Origin: an uncultured Opitutales bacterium | GTDB taxonomy: Bacteria > Verrucomicrobiota > Verrucomicrobiia > Opitutales > Seribacteraceae | Assembly (NCBI GenBank): GCA_943789375.1 | Contig: CALSTX010000001.1 | Coordinates: 59,785-123,784, forward strand | Direction: 5' to 3' | DNA: 64,000 nucleotides | Part shown: one piece after another, positions 1 to 9,188 of the stretch | Layout of the letters: each line of letters begins with the position of its first letter | Position numbering within the stretch: the first letter of the stretch is position 1 | Notes under the pieces: generated by a model | Database searches by the model: none | The model's input: the letters and a program-made list of their open reading frames with translations, nothing else | What the model was told of the DNA's origin: nothing | Translations under genes and position numbers: made by a program

Positions 1-1
1 T

Positions 2-967
2 TCCGCTTACAACATGCAGAATACGGTAAAGTGGTCGAGCTTGTACGGTGTGATGAGTATCGGTGTTGCTTTTGTAATTATAACCGGTGGAATTGATTTA
101 TCGATTGGCTCAGTAGTTGGATTAGTTGCGGTTGTGCTTTCATTTTTTACCAAAATTCAGGGGCTAGATCCATTTGTGGCCATTGGGCTTACCTTGCTAA
201 TGTCCGTGGCAATTGGATTGATTCACGGATTGTTAATCACCAAGGCGAAGTTGCAACCTTTCGTCGTTACCCTTTGTGGTCTGCTGATTTACAGGAGCCT
301 TAGTCGTTGGCTTACAGACAACCAATCCTTGGGTCCTGTCCCTTTGGAGGGTGATTTGGGCTTTGCAAACTTGGAGCAGATTCTGATGCTTGATTTTGTC
401 TTTAGTGGTCAAATAGCAATTGGTGGCTTTTTCAAACTGCCAACTCCGGCTCTTTTTCTCATAGTTCTAGCAATTGCCGGTTCGATCTTTTTACGGAAGA
501 CAATATGGGGCCGGTATTTATATGCCCTTGGAAATAATGAGGATGGTGCCCGATACAGTGGAATTAATACTGATCGTATGAAGATTGTCGCCTATATATT
601 ATGTTCTTTTTTTGCGGGCATTGCAGGTATTCTGTTCGCTTTTGAACTTGGATCAGTCCAGCCGGCACAGACAGGCGAATTTTACGAACTTTTTGCAATC
701 GCAGCGGCAGTTCTTGGAGGCTGTAGTCTTAGAGGTGGCGAAGGTTCTATCTTGGGGGTAATAATTGCAGCCGCGGTCATTCGGATAATCTTCAATTCAA
801 TCAATATGGTTGGTATTTCAACTCACTTGGAATTTGGAATCCTTGGCTTGGTGATCTTGCTGGGTGTGATTGGGGATGAAATGTTGAAAAAGAAAATGGC
901 TGAAAGACAGGTAGCTGCTAGCGAGAAACTAGCCGCAGAATTAAGCGAAAAATCAAAGTCGAGATAG
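2..967 (+). CDS. Sugar ABC transporter permease, RbsC/XylH family (5' end outside window)
   Basis: Inner-membrane permease of a CUT2-type sugar importer (BPD_transp_2 family), forming the channel that works with a periplasmic binding protein and a double ATPase. The hallmark stretch 'VIITGGIDLSIGSV' lies near the visible N-terminus, and the family loop 'ALGNNEDGARYSGIN' follows in the second half. Several hydrophobic helices and a lysine-rich cytoplasmic tail are visible. The frame is open to the left edge, and family members have about one more helix upstream, so the ATG at 14 is probably internal. Xylulokinase lies 740 bp downstream on the same strand, which suggests a pentose substrate such as xylose; this is inference. 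The stop is TAG at 965-967. Confidence 0.88.
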   Translation, partial: SAYNMQNTVKWSSLYGVMSIGVAFVIITGGIDLSIGSVVGLVAVVLSFFTKIQGLDPFVAIGLTLLMSVAIGLIHGLLITKAKLQPFVVTLCGLLIYRSLSRWLTDNQSLGPVPLEGDLGFANLEQILMLDFVFSGQIAIGGFFKLPTPALFLIVLAIAGSIFLRKTIWGRYLYALGNNEDGARYSGINTDRMKIVAYILCSFFAGIAGILFAFELGSVQPAQTGEFYELFAIAAAVLGGCSLRGGEGSILGVIIAAAVIRIIFNSINMVGISTHLEFGILGLVILLGVIGDEMLKKKMAERQVAASEKLAAELSEKSKSR

Positions 968-987
968 AGTTTGGAGTAGACATTTCT

Positions 988-1284
988 TTAGACCTCTTTT
1001 TCTTCTGAGTGGCCCAAATCTTTTTTAGGGGCGATCAGATCACGAATCAGCTGCTTTATCACTTTGATTTCAGGGAAACCTTGCTCTTTTTTTCGGCACC
1101 AAACCAATTCATTGTTACAAAGAATTTGAAAATGTCCTGGTTGTTCAATTTTAGGCTGTAAGCTTACCTCAAACAATTCATTCTGAAAGGTCGTAAGCAA
1201 TTCTTGTGCGATCCATGCGGATCGTAGCAACCAGCGGCATCCGGTGCAGTATTCAATCTTAATTAGGTTTTGATTTATTGGCAT
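988..1284 (-). CDS. SelT/SelW/SelH (Rdx) family thioredoxin-fold protein
   Basis: Small 98-residue protein of the Rdx family, the cysteine homologues of selenoproteins W/T/H. The redox motif CTGC sits at about residues 13-16 in the typical context 'IEYCTGCRWLLR..W.AQELL', followed by the family's beta-strand region and an 'FPEIKVIKQLIRDLI' helix. It has no signal peptide, so it is cytosolic. Bacterial Rdx proteins are thought to act in thiol redox, but substrates are unknown. It converges on the upstream permease gene with a 20-bp gap and is separated from xylulokinase by 423 bp. Confidence 0.8.
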   Translation of the reverse strand: MPINQNLIKIEYCTGCRWLLRSAWIAQELLTTFQNELFEVSLQPKIEQPGHFQILCNNELVWCRKKEQGFPEIKVIKQLIRDLIAPKKDLGHSEEKEV

Positions 1285-1707
1285 TAGTTCGCGCTTGTTT
1301 GATTTTTTGTCCCTATTCGAAAAATTACTGAAAGTATAAATTGCATCAACATGACCTTGATCCGAAAACGGCTCAATGGTTTTAATTTGATCATTCTATT
1401 TAGATACTAAAACAAATACAGGTTTTTACTGCTTGAGATTCTATGTGTTTACTTTCTGGATTAGGTCTTGCCTTTAATATTTAAATTTATCGATTTATCT
1501 ACAGGATCATACAGATGGACAAAATCTTCTGTTACGGATAATAATTTTATAAATACAAGGAACTTTGAAACGCAGCGTCTTTAGACCCTAGATTCAGTGA
1601 TACAGGAATATGGTTTATCGAATGATGAGATTTAAAATATTTTAGAATAATCTTTCTACTCTGCATTGTCGTTGCCAAGTGCTTGATAAAAATCTTAGCA
1701 AATTAAG
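1285..1707. other. Intergenic region, 423 bp, no gene seen
   Basis: A+T-rich spacer between the divergently transcribed Rdx-family gene and xylulokinase. I see no convincing coding frame, RNA gene or strong hairpin. It must contain the promoters of both flanking genes, but no -35/-10 pair stands out enough to mark. A small palindrome taaaatatttta lies near 1633-1645. Confidence 0.6.
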
Positions 1708-3222
1708 ATGAACATTATTGGATTAGATATAGGAACTTCTTCGGTTAAAGCATTACTGGTATCTAATATGGGAGAGGTGCTTAAGGTAAGCTCCCAGGAA
1801 TACCCTTTTCAAACACCTCGTCCATTGTGGGCAGAAGCTGACCCAGAAATTTGGTGGCAAGCGACAAAGCAGGCGGTCAATGAGCTTCTTGAAGGAATTG
1901 ATCCCGGGAGTATTTCTGCGATTGGCTTGACCGGACAAATGCATGGAATGGTAGCCCTTGATGTGTCCGGGCAAGTACTTCGGTCATGTATTATGTGGAA
2001 TGACCAGAGGTCTCATGAGGAGTGTGAGGAGATTACCTCCATGGTTGGGGCTGAAAATGTGTTAAAGATTACAGGAAATCCAGTTTTAGCCGGTTTTACT
2101 GCACCTAAAATTAAATGGATGCAAAAAAACGAACCTGAGATTTTTAAAAAGGTGTCAAAGATTCTTCTTCCTAAAGATTATATTCGTTACAGGCTGACTG
2201 GAGAATTTTTTAGTGATGTTTCGGATGCCTCCGGTACTTCCCTGCTCAATGTTGGAGAAAGAAAATGGTCGGAGGAGATACTTCAAGTTTTAGGCTGGGA
2301 TCCTTCATGGTTACCTCCGGTTACGGAATCAACTGAAATGTCTGCAAAAATCTCCTCGTATGGTGCGGAGGCAACAGGATTACTCGAAGGAACACCTGTT
2401 GCCGCTGGGGGTGGAGATTGTGCCGCTCAAGCAGTTGGAAGTGCTATTGTTGAAGAAGGGAAAGTGTCAGTTACCCTAGGAACAAGTGGGGTGGTTTTTG
2501 CTCAAAGCGATGAGTATAGGGTTGAACCAGAAGGCAAACTTCATGCCTTTTGCCATGCGGTACCAGGGAAATGGCATTTAATGGGTGTTATGTTATCAGC
2601 TGCCGGTTCTTTTCAGTGGTATAAAAACACTCTGGGTGATCTTGAGGCAAAGCAGGAAGAAGAAGGCCAAGGAGATGCCTATGAAATCTTAACTCGTAAT
2701 GCCGAAAGTATTGCCGCTGGTTCAGAGGGTTTGTTTTTCTTACCTTACTTGTCTGGGGAGCGAACACCTTATGCTGACCCTTATGCAAAAGGTTGTTTTA
2801 TCGGACTCACTCTCAGGCATCAAAAAGAGCACTTTTCTCGTTCAGTTTTAGAAGGAGTGTCTTATGGACTTAATGATTCTCTTGAATTAATGAGGAAGCT
2901 AGGCATTAATCCTGAGGATGTACAACTTTCAGGGGGTGGAACTAAGTCAAGTTTATGGAAGCAAATGTTGGCAGATATATTCAATGCACCATGTTCGATG
3001 GTTAATGCACGGGAAGGAGCAGCATATGGGGCCGCTTTACTGGCTGCGGTCGGAGTAGGGCAGTATGAGAATGTTGCCTCGGCTACGGCTGCATGGATTC
3101 GGACAACGGAAACAATCCAGCCAAGCTCTGAAGTGGATATATATGGTAAATACTATTCTTTATATCAAGGCCTTTACCCAAAACTTAAGGAAACATTTAG
3201 TGAAATATCAACTTTGTGCTAA
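1708..3222 (+). CDS. xylB: Xylulokinase (FGGY carbohydrate kinase)
   Basis: Phosphorylates D-xylulose to xylulose 5-phosphate, feeding the pentose phosphate pathway in the cytosol. At 504 residues it has full family length. The N-terminal phosphate-binding motif 'GLDIGTSSVKALL' is at residues 5-17, 'LTGQMHGMV' near 72-80, 'WNDQRS' near 97, 'SDVSDASGTSLLNV' near 170 and 'GGGDCAAQAVGSA' near 233. The C-terminal ATPase part shows 'LSGGGTKSSLWKQM' and 'NAREGAAYGAALLAA'. The substrate call is based on overall similarity to XylB; another ketopentose kinase role is possible. The ATG has no clear Shine-Dalgarno sequence. Together with the upstream permease it suggests xylose use. The ovothiol-type methyltransferase starts only 15 bp downstream. 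Confidence 0.9.
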   Translation: MNIIGLDIGTSSVKALLVSNMGEVLKVSSQEYPFQTPRPLWAEADPEIWWQATKQAVNELLEGIDPGSISAIGLTGQMHGMVALDVSGQVLRSCIMWNDQRSHEECEEITSMVGAENVLKITGNPVLAGFTAPKIKWMQKNEPEIFKKVSKILLPKDYIRYRLTGEFFSDVSDASGTSLLNVGERKWSEEILQVLGWDPSWLPPVTESTEMSAKISSYGAEATGLLEGTPVAAGGGDCAAQAVGSAIVEEGKVSVTLGTSGVVFAQSDEYRVEPEGKLHAFCHAVPGKWHLMGVMLSAAGSFQWYKNTLGDLEAKQEEEGQGDAYEILTRNAESIAAGSEGLFFLPYLSGERTPYADPYAKGCFIGLTLRHQKEHFSRSVLEGVSYGLNDSLELMRKLGINPEDVQLSGGGTKSSLWKQMLADIFNAPCSMVNAREGAAYGAALLAAVGVGQYENVASATAAWIRTTETIQPSSEVDIYGKYYSLYQGLYPKLKETFSEISTLC

Positions 3223-3237
3223 AAGTACTTTTTACTC

Positions 3238-3972
3238 ATGAATAATCCATACGAAGACGCTAAACTATTGGGAGAATATTTACTTTTTCACTACGGAACC
3301 GATGGAGATATCATGCCCTGGGATTTTGGGCCCACAAGTGGTCTGCAATTTCCGCGGCGAACCGTTGAAGAACTCGTTGATGTCTCCAAATTATCTAAAG
3401 ATTCCTGTGCACTTGATATCGGATGCGCAGTTGGTGGATCTTCATTTGAGTTAAGCAAAATTTGCCAAAGGACCTTGGGAATTGATTATTCGAAATCTTT
3501 TATTGATGCCGCCAATAATTTAAAAGACCAAAGAAGCATGCCTTATCGATTTCTCGTTGAAGGCAGACTTTACGCTGATGGGCTCGCTCAAATTGACATT
3601 GGACCAGGCGAGGTAGAATTTAAAGTAGGTGATGCTTGCGATTTACCCAATGACCTTGGCTCTTTTGATCTTGTTCACGCAGCCAATTTAATTTGTCGGT
3701 TACCAAATCCTATGCTTTTCTTGGATCGACTGCCTGAGTTAGTGAAAGAAGGGGGGCAGTTACTGTTAGCAACTCCTTTTACGTGGTTGGAGGAATTCAC
3801 TCCTTCTGATCATTGGTTAGGCTCAGGTGATTCTGAGCAAAAATTACAGGAATTACTCAGTCCCCATTTTATTTTGGATGAGCGTAAAGATCTACCTTTT
3901 GTAATTCGTGAGCACCGTAGAAAATTTCAATTCTCAGTTTCTTTAGGGACAAGGTGGCTTCGCGTGCATTGA
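3238..3972 (+). CDS. Stand-alone OvoA C-terminal-type SAM methyltransferase (putative 4-mercaptohistidine N1-methyltransferase)
   Basis: The 244-residue protein matches, by recognisable motifs, the C-terminal methyltransferase domain of OvoA, which makes ovothiol by methylating the histidine ring of a mercaptohistidine. Seen: the N-terminal 'YEDAKLLGEYLLFHYG' block, the SAM-binding 'ALDIGCAVGGSSFELS' motif near residues 58-73, 'GIDYSKSFIDAA', 'GDACDLP', 'AANLICRLPNP' and 'TPFTWLEEFTP', and the C-terminal 'DLPFVIREHRRKFQFSVS'. It is a single-domain protein: the DinB and FGE-like sulfoxide synthase parts of OvoA are absent here. The substrate is therefore inferred from family only. It sits between xylB and a small ORF on the same strand. 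Confidence 0.82.
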   Translation: MNNPYEDAKLLGEYLLFHYGTDGDIMPWDFGPTSGLQFPRRTVEELVDVSKLSKDSCALDIGCAVGGSSFELSKICQRTLGIDYSKSFIDAANNLKDQRSMPYRFLVEGRLYADGLAQIDIGPGEVEFKVGDACDLPNDLGSFDLVHAANLICRLPNPMLFLDRLPELVKEGGQLLLATPFTWLEEFTPSDHWLGSGDSEQKLQELLSPHFILDERKDLPFVIREHRRKFQFSVSLGTRWLRVH

Positions 3973-3987
3973 CTTCTTGTTTATACG

Positions 3988-4290
3988 ATGACGATTGGTC
4001 AGTTTATTGATTCCACCCTTAACCGAGAAAGCCCGCAACCTGAGTGGTCCGCTTGCTTACAATCTCTTTGGTGGTCAAAAAAAGGAGATTGGGTTGAGGC
4101 CCACAACATAGCACAGAATGTTTCTTCCTTAAGCGGGTCTTGGGTACATGCATATTTACATCGACTAGAGGGAGATCTAGGAAATGCTGCTTATTGGTAT
4201 AAAAGGGCGGGGAAGCCAGTCCTAAGCACAGGAGATCTTGAAGAGGAATGGTCAGCCATAACCTTGGAGTTTTTAAAAACTGATTTGTAG
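3988..4290 (+). CDS. Conserved small protein, unknown function
   Basis: A 100-residue soluble protein without signal peptide or membrane segment. It contains a pattern I recognise from conserved bacterial hypothetical proteins: 'SWVHAYLHRLEGDLGNAAYWYKRAGKPV', which looks like a helical pair related to TPR/Sel1 repeats ('GD..NAAYWY.RAG'), followed by an acidic 'LEEEW' segment. It begins 15 bp after the methyltransferase stop and ends 23 bp before rodA, so it probably belongs to the same transcript. No function is assigned. Confidence 0.65.
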   Translation: MTIGQFIDSTLNRESPQPEWSACLQSLWWSKKGDWVEAHNIAQNVSSLSGSWVHAYLHRLEGDLGNAAYWYKRAGKPVLSTGDLEEEWSAITLEFLKTDL

Positions 4291-4313
4291 TCGTTTTACT
4301 AATTTTAACCACG

Positions 4314-5537
4314 GTGGAAAGTATTAAAAAAAGCAGGCAAGCATCCGATAACCTCCTGGGAGAAGAAATCCGTATGGATTGGATTACCCCTTTTTGTCTT
4401 ATTGGTCTAAGTATTATGAGTGTTTTATTTATTCGCTCCGCACAGGCTTACACTGGAGGAGAGCAATGGAAGATGCAGTTGATTTGGTGTGCACTTGGCT
4501 TTGGCACTTATTTATTATTTTCCCTGATCGATTATCACTTGTGGATGAGGTATGCACACTTTCTCTATGCCCTTTCTCTTATCGCACTTTTACTTGTTTT
4601 TGGCGGGCCTGTTCTGTACGGGGCAAGTCGGTGGATTGATTTCGGTATCTTTAAGATTCAGCCATCTGAGATTGCAAAATGGGCTACCCTGGTAATGGGT
4701 GCCAGCATTTTATCGAGATCCAAAATCGGAGGTATGCGGGATTCGCTGAGCGGAATAGGAAAAGTCGCTTTCTGTTTCAGCTGTCCAATGTTCTTGATTT
4801 TTTTGCAACCTGATTTAGGATCAACATTGGTCTTTCCACCAATCGCATTTTCTCTTTTGTACGTCGCCCGCATACCAACACGGTTTTTCATTGCCACATT
4901 TGCTTTATTTGTGGTCTTGATGGGTGTGCTCGGTTGGGACGTCTTTCGTTACTATCAATATAAATCTGAGAATCCACGTCCCTCGGAGGCAATTGTTGCC
5001 TATGAGGAAACGTCTCTCGTACCACTCAAGGATTATCAACGTAAACGCATTCTTACCTTTATCGCACCAGAGGTAGAGGACCCCCACGGGATTGGAGCTA
5101 ATTGGAACCGCATACAAGCTCTCATTGCCGTTGCCACCGGTGGAATTACAGGCAAAGGGTTAGGGGATGGAATGCAAGCTAAGCTCGGGTATCTGCCAAC
5201 GGCAGTTGCTCATAACGATTTCATTTTCGCTGTCCTCGCTGAGGAGTCAGGATTGTGGGGGAGCTTGCTTGCTATATTGGCGTTTAGTTTGATTATCTTC
5301 GGATGCATAAAAGTTGCAACCAAAGCATCTGATCGGTTTGGATCTATGATCGCGGTCGGTGTTTCAGTCCTGTTGATGACCCACATGTTCGTCAATATCG
5401 GAATGACAATCGGAATAACTCCGATTACTGGCTTGCCGCTTCCTTTCTTGAGCTATGGTGGTTCCTTCCTCGTAACTTGTTTTATGATGCTGGGAGTGGT
5501 GCAGAGCGTTTATCGATATCGAAAGGAGTTTAGATGA
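4314..5537 (+). CDS. rodA: Rod shape-determining SEDS protein RodA
   Basis: SEDS-family peptidoglycan glycosyltransferase of the elongasome, an integral inner-membrane protein polymerising lipid II together with a class B PBP. At 407 residues it has about ten hydrophobic helices. Key stretches: 'GASRWIDFGIFKIQPSEIAKW' region, 'QPDLGSTLVF', the extracytoplasmic loop ending 'GIGANWNRIQALIAVATGG', 'GKGLGDGMQAKLGYLPTAVAHNDFIFAVLAEE' and the C-terminal 'GLPLPFLSYGGS'. The 'HNDFIFAVLAEE' form favours RodA over FtsW. The track-length start is GTG at 4314; an ATG at 4374 (MDWITPF) just before the first helix is an alternative. No mreBCD or PBP2 gene is in the window. Confidence 0.88.
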   Translation: MESIKKSRQASDNLLGEEIRMDWITPFCLIGLSIMSVLFIRSAQAYTGGEQWKMQLIWCALGFGTYLLFSLIDYHLWMRYAHFLYALSLIALLLVFGGPVLYGASRWIDFGIFKIQPSEIAKWATLVMGASILSRSKIGGMRDSLSGIGKVAFCFSCPMFLIFLQPDLGSTLVFPPIAFSLLYVARIPTRFFIATFALFVVLMGVLGWDVFRYYQYKSENPRPSEAIVAYEETSLVPLKDYQRKRILTFIAPEVEDPHGIGANWNRIQALIAVATGGITGKGLGDGMQAKLGYLPTAVAHNDFIFAVLAEESGLWGSLLAILAFSLIIFGCIKVATKASDRFGSMIAVGVSVLLMTHMFVNIGMTIGITPITGLPLPFLSYGGSFLVTCFMMLGVVQSVYRYRKEFR

Positions 5538-5579
5538 TTTGGTTTTTACCAATGAATTTTTCTCTCCCATTACCTATTG

Positions 5580-7391
5580 ATGTTGGATTACGCATCCCTG
5601 CAAATTATGGCCAGAAATACCAAGCGTCGTTCAAATTATTCTAAAAACAGAAGAAATCATTCTTCGAGAGGGAAACCAAAAAATCCTAATTCAAATAATG
5701 ATTTAAGCTCTTCTCCCAATGAGCCCGACCCTATCTTAATTGATAAAAGAGAGTTGCGGGATGGTGCCTTGGAGCGTGCAAAAAGTCGTCCCATCCGCGA
5801 AAGAATCATGGCATTCTTTCGTCGTGAAGCAAATAAGGATTACAAGGAATTAATTATCAATACTGAAGCCCTGGAAAGGCGAGTTGCGAGGATTGAGAAT
5901 GGGATTCTACAAGGCTTTGATGTCGAAAGGCTTGATGAGGACCGCATGGTCGGAGCAATCTTTAAAGGCAAAGTGCAAAATCTTGAGCCTGGGTTAAAGG
6001 CTGCTTTTGTAGATATTGGCTTAGAAAAAAATGCTTTCTTACATTATTGGGACATGCTTCCAGGTGCTAATAATGATCCGTCGATTGAAATCGTCCGTGA
6101 AAATAAAAAGAAATCCTCGGAGAAGAATGAGATTAAGTCTATCAAGGATATTCCGAAGGCCTTTCCCATCGGTTCCGAGATTGTGGTGCAAATCACCAAG
6201 GCACAAATTGGAAGTAAAGGTCCAAGGACTACCACAAATTTATCTCTTCCCGGGAGGTTTTTGGTTTTAATGCCGTATGCCGGGCAATGTGGAATATCTC
6301 GGAAAATTGAAGATAAATCTGAAAGGTCTCGATTAAAAAGAATTATTGGTAATCTTTCTCTCCGAGAAGGCATGGGGGTGATAATACGGACAGCAGGGCA
6401 AAACAAACCTGAACGCTTTTTTGACCGAGATTTGAATCTTTTAAAGAAGCAATGGGATGAGATTGAGGCTAAAATGAAGTCTCAGGACAGTCCGGCCTTT
6501 TTGTATGAAGAACCTGATTTGATCGGTCTAACCGCACGCGATTTCTTAACCGATGATGTTGACCGGGTACAAGTTGATAAAAAAGAAGATTACAACCGGT
6601 TGATTGAAACCATACAGCGTATTTCTCCTAAATCCAAATCGAAGGTCACTCATTTTGATGAAGAGATTCCAATTTTTGAACGATTTAATGTAGAACGCCA
6701 AATTGAACAAACTTTCATGCGTCGAGTTCTTCTCCCCTCTGGAGGAGAAATTGTCATGGAAGAAACGGAAGCACTTGTCTCTATCGATGTGAACACCGGT
6801 AGTCATAAAGGAGACCGCAAGGATGGTAAGAATTTTATCCTTCAAGCAAATATCGAAGCGGCGATGGAAGTGGCACGACAAATGCGACTTCGAAACCTTG
6901 GAGGATTGGTCATCGTTGATTTCATTGACATGAAAAACAAGGGGGACCAGCGAAAAGTCCACCAAAGAATGAAAGCTGCTATGGCTGATGATAAGTCTAA
7001 GCACAATATCTTACCCATATCTCAGCTTGGAATTATGCAAATTACTCGTCAACGACATGACGAAAGTAATTCAAGTGGTATTTACGATGCCTGCCCATAT
7101 TGTAAGGGGAGGGGGATCGTAAAGTCTCCACGGGCGGTGAGTATTGAAATTCAGCGAAAAATTAGTAATGCAATCAGTCGCTCCAAATTAATAGAGCCTC
7201 CGAGTGCAGAGCTTAAACTGAAAGTTTTTCTACACCCCGGAAATCTTAGGCGCTTGCGTGGACCAGATTCTAAGCTGATTGAGCGAATGCAGCGGAATTA
7301 TAATTTAACTCTCACTTTTGAGGCTGCCGAAACCTACCATGTTGAAAATTTCAAGGTGATCGATGAGACCACTGGCGAAGAAGTAAAGTAA
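5580..7391 (+). CDS. rng: Ribonuclease E/G family endoribonuclease
   Basis: Single-strand-specific endoribonuclease of the RNase E/G family, acting in rRNA maturation and mRNA decay. The basic, low-complexity N-terminus (R/K/S/N-rich, about 50 residues) precedes an S1 RNA-binding domain near residues 120-240 ('[20 protein letters not shown]'). The DNase I-like catalytic core follows with '[15 protein letters not shown]' near 396-410 and '[10 protein letters not shown]' near 441-450, whose aspartates bind the catalytic metal. The zinc-link 'CPYCKGRG' is near 503. It lacks the long degradosome scaffold tail of proteobacterial RNase E, so it is closer to RNase G. The start is ATG 5580; ATG 5607 (MARNTKRR) is equally plausible. 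Confidence 0.92.
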   Translation: MLDYASLQIMARNTKRRSNYSKNRRNHSSRGKPKNPNSNNDLSSSPNEPDPILIDKRELRDGALERAKSRPIRERIMAFFRREANKDYKELIINTEALERRVARIENGILQGFDVERLDEDRMVGAIFKGKVQNLEPGLKAAFVDIGLEKNAFLHYWDMLPGANNDPSIEIVRENKKKSSEKNEIKSIKDIPKAFPIGSEIVVQITKAQIGSKGPRTTTNLSLPGRFLVLMPYAGQCGISRKIEDKSERSRLKRIIGNLSLREGMGVIIRTAGQNKPERFFDRDLNLLKKQWDEIEAKMKSQDSPAFLYEEPDLIGLTARDFLTDDVDRVQVDKKEDYNRLIETIQRISPKSKSKVTHFDEEIPIFERFNVERQIEQTFMRRVLLPSGGEIVMEETEALVSIDVNTGSHKGDRKDGKNFILQANIEAAMEVARQMRLRNLGGLVIVDFIDMKNKGDQRKVHQRMKAAMADDKSKHNILPISQLGIMQITRQRHDESNSSGIYDACPYCKGRGIVKSPRAVSIEIQRKISNAISRSKLIEPPSAELKLKVFLHPGNLRRLRGPDSKLIERMQRNYNLTLTFEAAETYHVENFKVIDETTGEEVK

Positions 7392-7397
7392 CAAGAT

Positions 7398-8579
7398 GTG
7401 ACTAAAAAAGTCCTTGCTGCATTTGATAAGTGCAAGGATTCCCTTGCCGCTAGTGAGCTTTGCAAGCTTACCCAAAAGACGCTTGAGTCAAGGGTAGGGC
7501 AGTATTCCGTGGACATTGTTCCTTTATCAGACGGTGGAGAAGGATTTGTAGAGATTCTAACCACGGTGGTAAGTGGTGAACTTTTACCCTTTTCTGCAGC
7601 TGATTCATTGGGTAAAAAGAAGGAAATACTTGTTGGTGTCTGCGAACTCAATAACCTACCTCTTTTGGCTAAGGATTTCCTCAAGCTTCCAGATGAAGGA
7701 AAAATAGGAATCATAGAAATGGCAAGTATCGTTGGGCTTGCTGACTTAAGCGTAGAGGAAAGAAATGCATGGAAGACTTGCTCTAAGGGAGTGGGGGAAG
7801 CATTAGCCTTTTGTGCCAGTCTAGAACTTGATGCAATTCTCCTAGGCATTGGAGGCAGTTCTACCAATGATATGGGAGTTGGTGCATTAAAAAGTTTGGG
7901 TTTGGAACCCATAGATTCTACTGGACAGATAATCTCTTTCCCTTCCCCTGAAACATGGTCATCGGTTTCCACCATACAAACAGCAGGCATGACCTCGTTA
8001 CCTCCGCTTACAATTGCCTGCGATGTACGCAATCCTTTGCTTGGTCCAATGGGAGCAACCCATCAATTCGGAAAACAAAAAGGCCTTGATTTTGATGCTC
8101 GGGATTGTATGGAAGGCGAGATGGAAAAGATGCTAGGTGTAATGGGTGCAATGTTCCCGGATGTTGCCATATCTGCCAAGGCTGAGGGTAGTGGTGCTGC
8201 GGGTGGAATAGGCTTTGGCCTTGGCCTTGCCTACAAGGTTAATTTCGTTCCCGGTTTTGATCTAATTAGTTCATGGTGCAATTTGACTAGCAAAATAAGA
8301 AACTGTGAAATTTTAATTACCGGTGAAGGTAGATTTGATCAAACTTCCATGCAAGGAAAAGCTCCTTTTGAGTTGATAAGGCAAGCCCACCAACTTGGAA
8401 AAAAAACTTATGTATTTGCCGGGTCTGTTGAAGAAGAAACCAAGAAAATCTGTGAAAGAGAGTATCCAAACTTAGAGATTTACGAATTTGGTAATCGAGG
8501 TTTAACCCTTGAGGAAAACCTTGCTAATGCTTCTTCTCATTTGATCAGTACATTAAATAAAGTAATGTTTCCAAGATAA
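7398..8579 (+). CDS. Glycerate kinase (GlxK/GarK family)
   Basis: Type II glycerate 2-kinase: ATP-dependent phosphorylation of D-glycerate, usually linking glyoxylate or glucarate breakdown to glycolysis. At 393 residues it is of normal length. Family motifs are present: N-terminal 'AFDKCKDSLAASELC' (equivalent to the usual 'APDSFKGSLSA'), 'PLSDGGEGFVE', 'GIGGSSTNDMGVGAL' and 'ILITGEGRFDQTSMQGKAP'. The start is GTG at 7398, six bases after the RNase stop, because the overlapping ATG at 7396 is followed at once by TGA. No companion tartronate semialdehyde reductase or glyoxylate carboligase is in the window. Confidence 0.9.
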   Translation: MTKKVLAAFDKCKDSLAASELCKLTQKTLESRVGQYSVDIVPLSDGGEGFVEILTTVVSGELLPFSAADSLGKKKEILVGVCELNNLPLLAKDFLKLPDEGKIGIIEMASIVGLADLSVEERNAWKTCSKGVGEALAFCASLELDAILLGIGGSSTNDMGVGALKSLGLEPIDSTGQIISFPSPETWSSVSTIQTAGMTSLPPLTIACDVRNPLLGPMGATHQFGKQKGLDFDARDCMEGEMEKMLGVMGAMFPDVAISAKAEGSGAAGGIGFGLGLAYKVNFVPGFDLISSWCNLTSKIRNCEILITGEGRFDQTSMQGKAPFELIRQAHQLGKKTYVFAGSVEEETKKICEREYPNLEIYEFGNRGLTLEENLANASSHLISTLNKVMFPR

Positions 8580-8593
8580 TTTTTTGTTGATTC

Positions 8594-9172
8594 ATGAGTG
8601 CAGAAAAAGAAAAAAAATTTAAACGTATTAGGAGATTAAAAAAAATCATGCGACCGTTACCACGCAGGTCAAATGTTCATCGTTACCCTATTCTCAAATG
8701 GTTTTCTAAAACGGCTTATGAAAGATCTTACCTTTGGTCTTTTAAAAGCAGAGAAATGATACCCGCACTCTTTCTAGGTATGTGGATTGCCATGCTTCCG
8801 ATTGTTTCCATCCAAATGTTCGTGGTTTTAATTTTGGCAGTTTTGGTTCGAGCAAATCTGCCGTTGATTGTCGCCTTACAATGGATCTCTAATCCATTCA
8901 CAATGGGTCCTATATATTTTGCCGATTACAAGATAGGCATGGAATTTTTTCGCCTCTTTGGTATTTCTTATCCAAAAAATAAATTTTTAAGCCCAGATTA
9001 TGATTGGAGTAACTTTACATACTCTGACCTGCTTACCTTAATGGATACTTTTCCACCGATGCTGATCGGTGGGTCAGTGATAGGTATTTTTCTCGGTGTG
9101 GTTGCGGTCTTTCTTTACAAGATTTCTTGCAACTTGTACAAATCGAGTGATGATGACCAATGCGATACCTAA
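8594..9172 (+). CDS. DUF2062 family membrane protein
   Basis: A 192-residue inner-membrane protein with a strongly basic N-terminus (first 30 residues rich in K/R), two central hydrophobic helices about residues 55-95 with the family signature 'IALQWISNPFTMGPIYF' (here 'VALQWISNPFTMGPIYFA'), and a C-terminal hydrophobic hairpin near residues 155-180. DUF2062 proteins have no firm biochemical role. Its 3' end stops before the likely real start (9189) of the DUF1343 gene; a longer in-frame reading of that gene would overlap it. Confidence 0.82.
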   Translation: MSAEKEKKFKRIRRLKKIMRPLPRRSNVHRYPILKWFSKTAYERSYLWSFKSREMIPALFLGMWIAMLPIVSIQMFVVLILAVLVRANLPLIVALQWISNPFTMGPIYFADYKIGMEFFRLFGISYPKNKFLSPDYDWSNFTYSDLLTLMDTFPPMLIGGSVIGIFLGVVAVFLYKISCNLYKSSDDDQCDT

Positions 9173-9188
9173 ACCCTGCGTTTTTTTT

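Noticed and set aside
14..16. ATG at 14 as the start of the permease
   Set aside because: The frame is open to the left edge and family members have further N-terminal sequence, so the true start lies outside the window.
9096..9188. Longer start for the DUF1343 gene
   Set aside because: It overlaps the DUF2062 gene and places 31 residues before a complete signal peptide.
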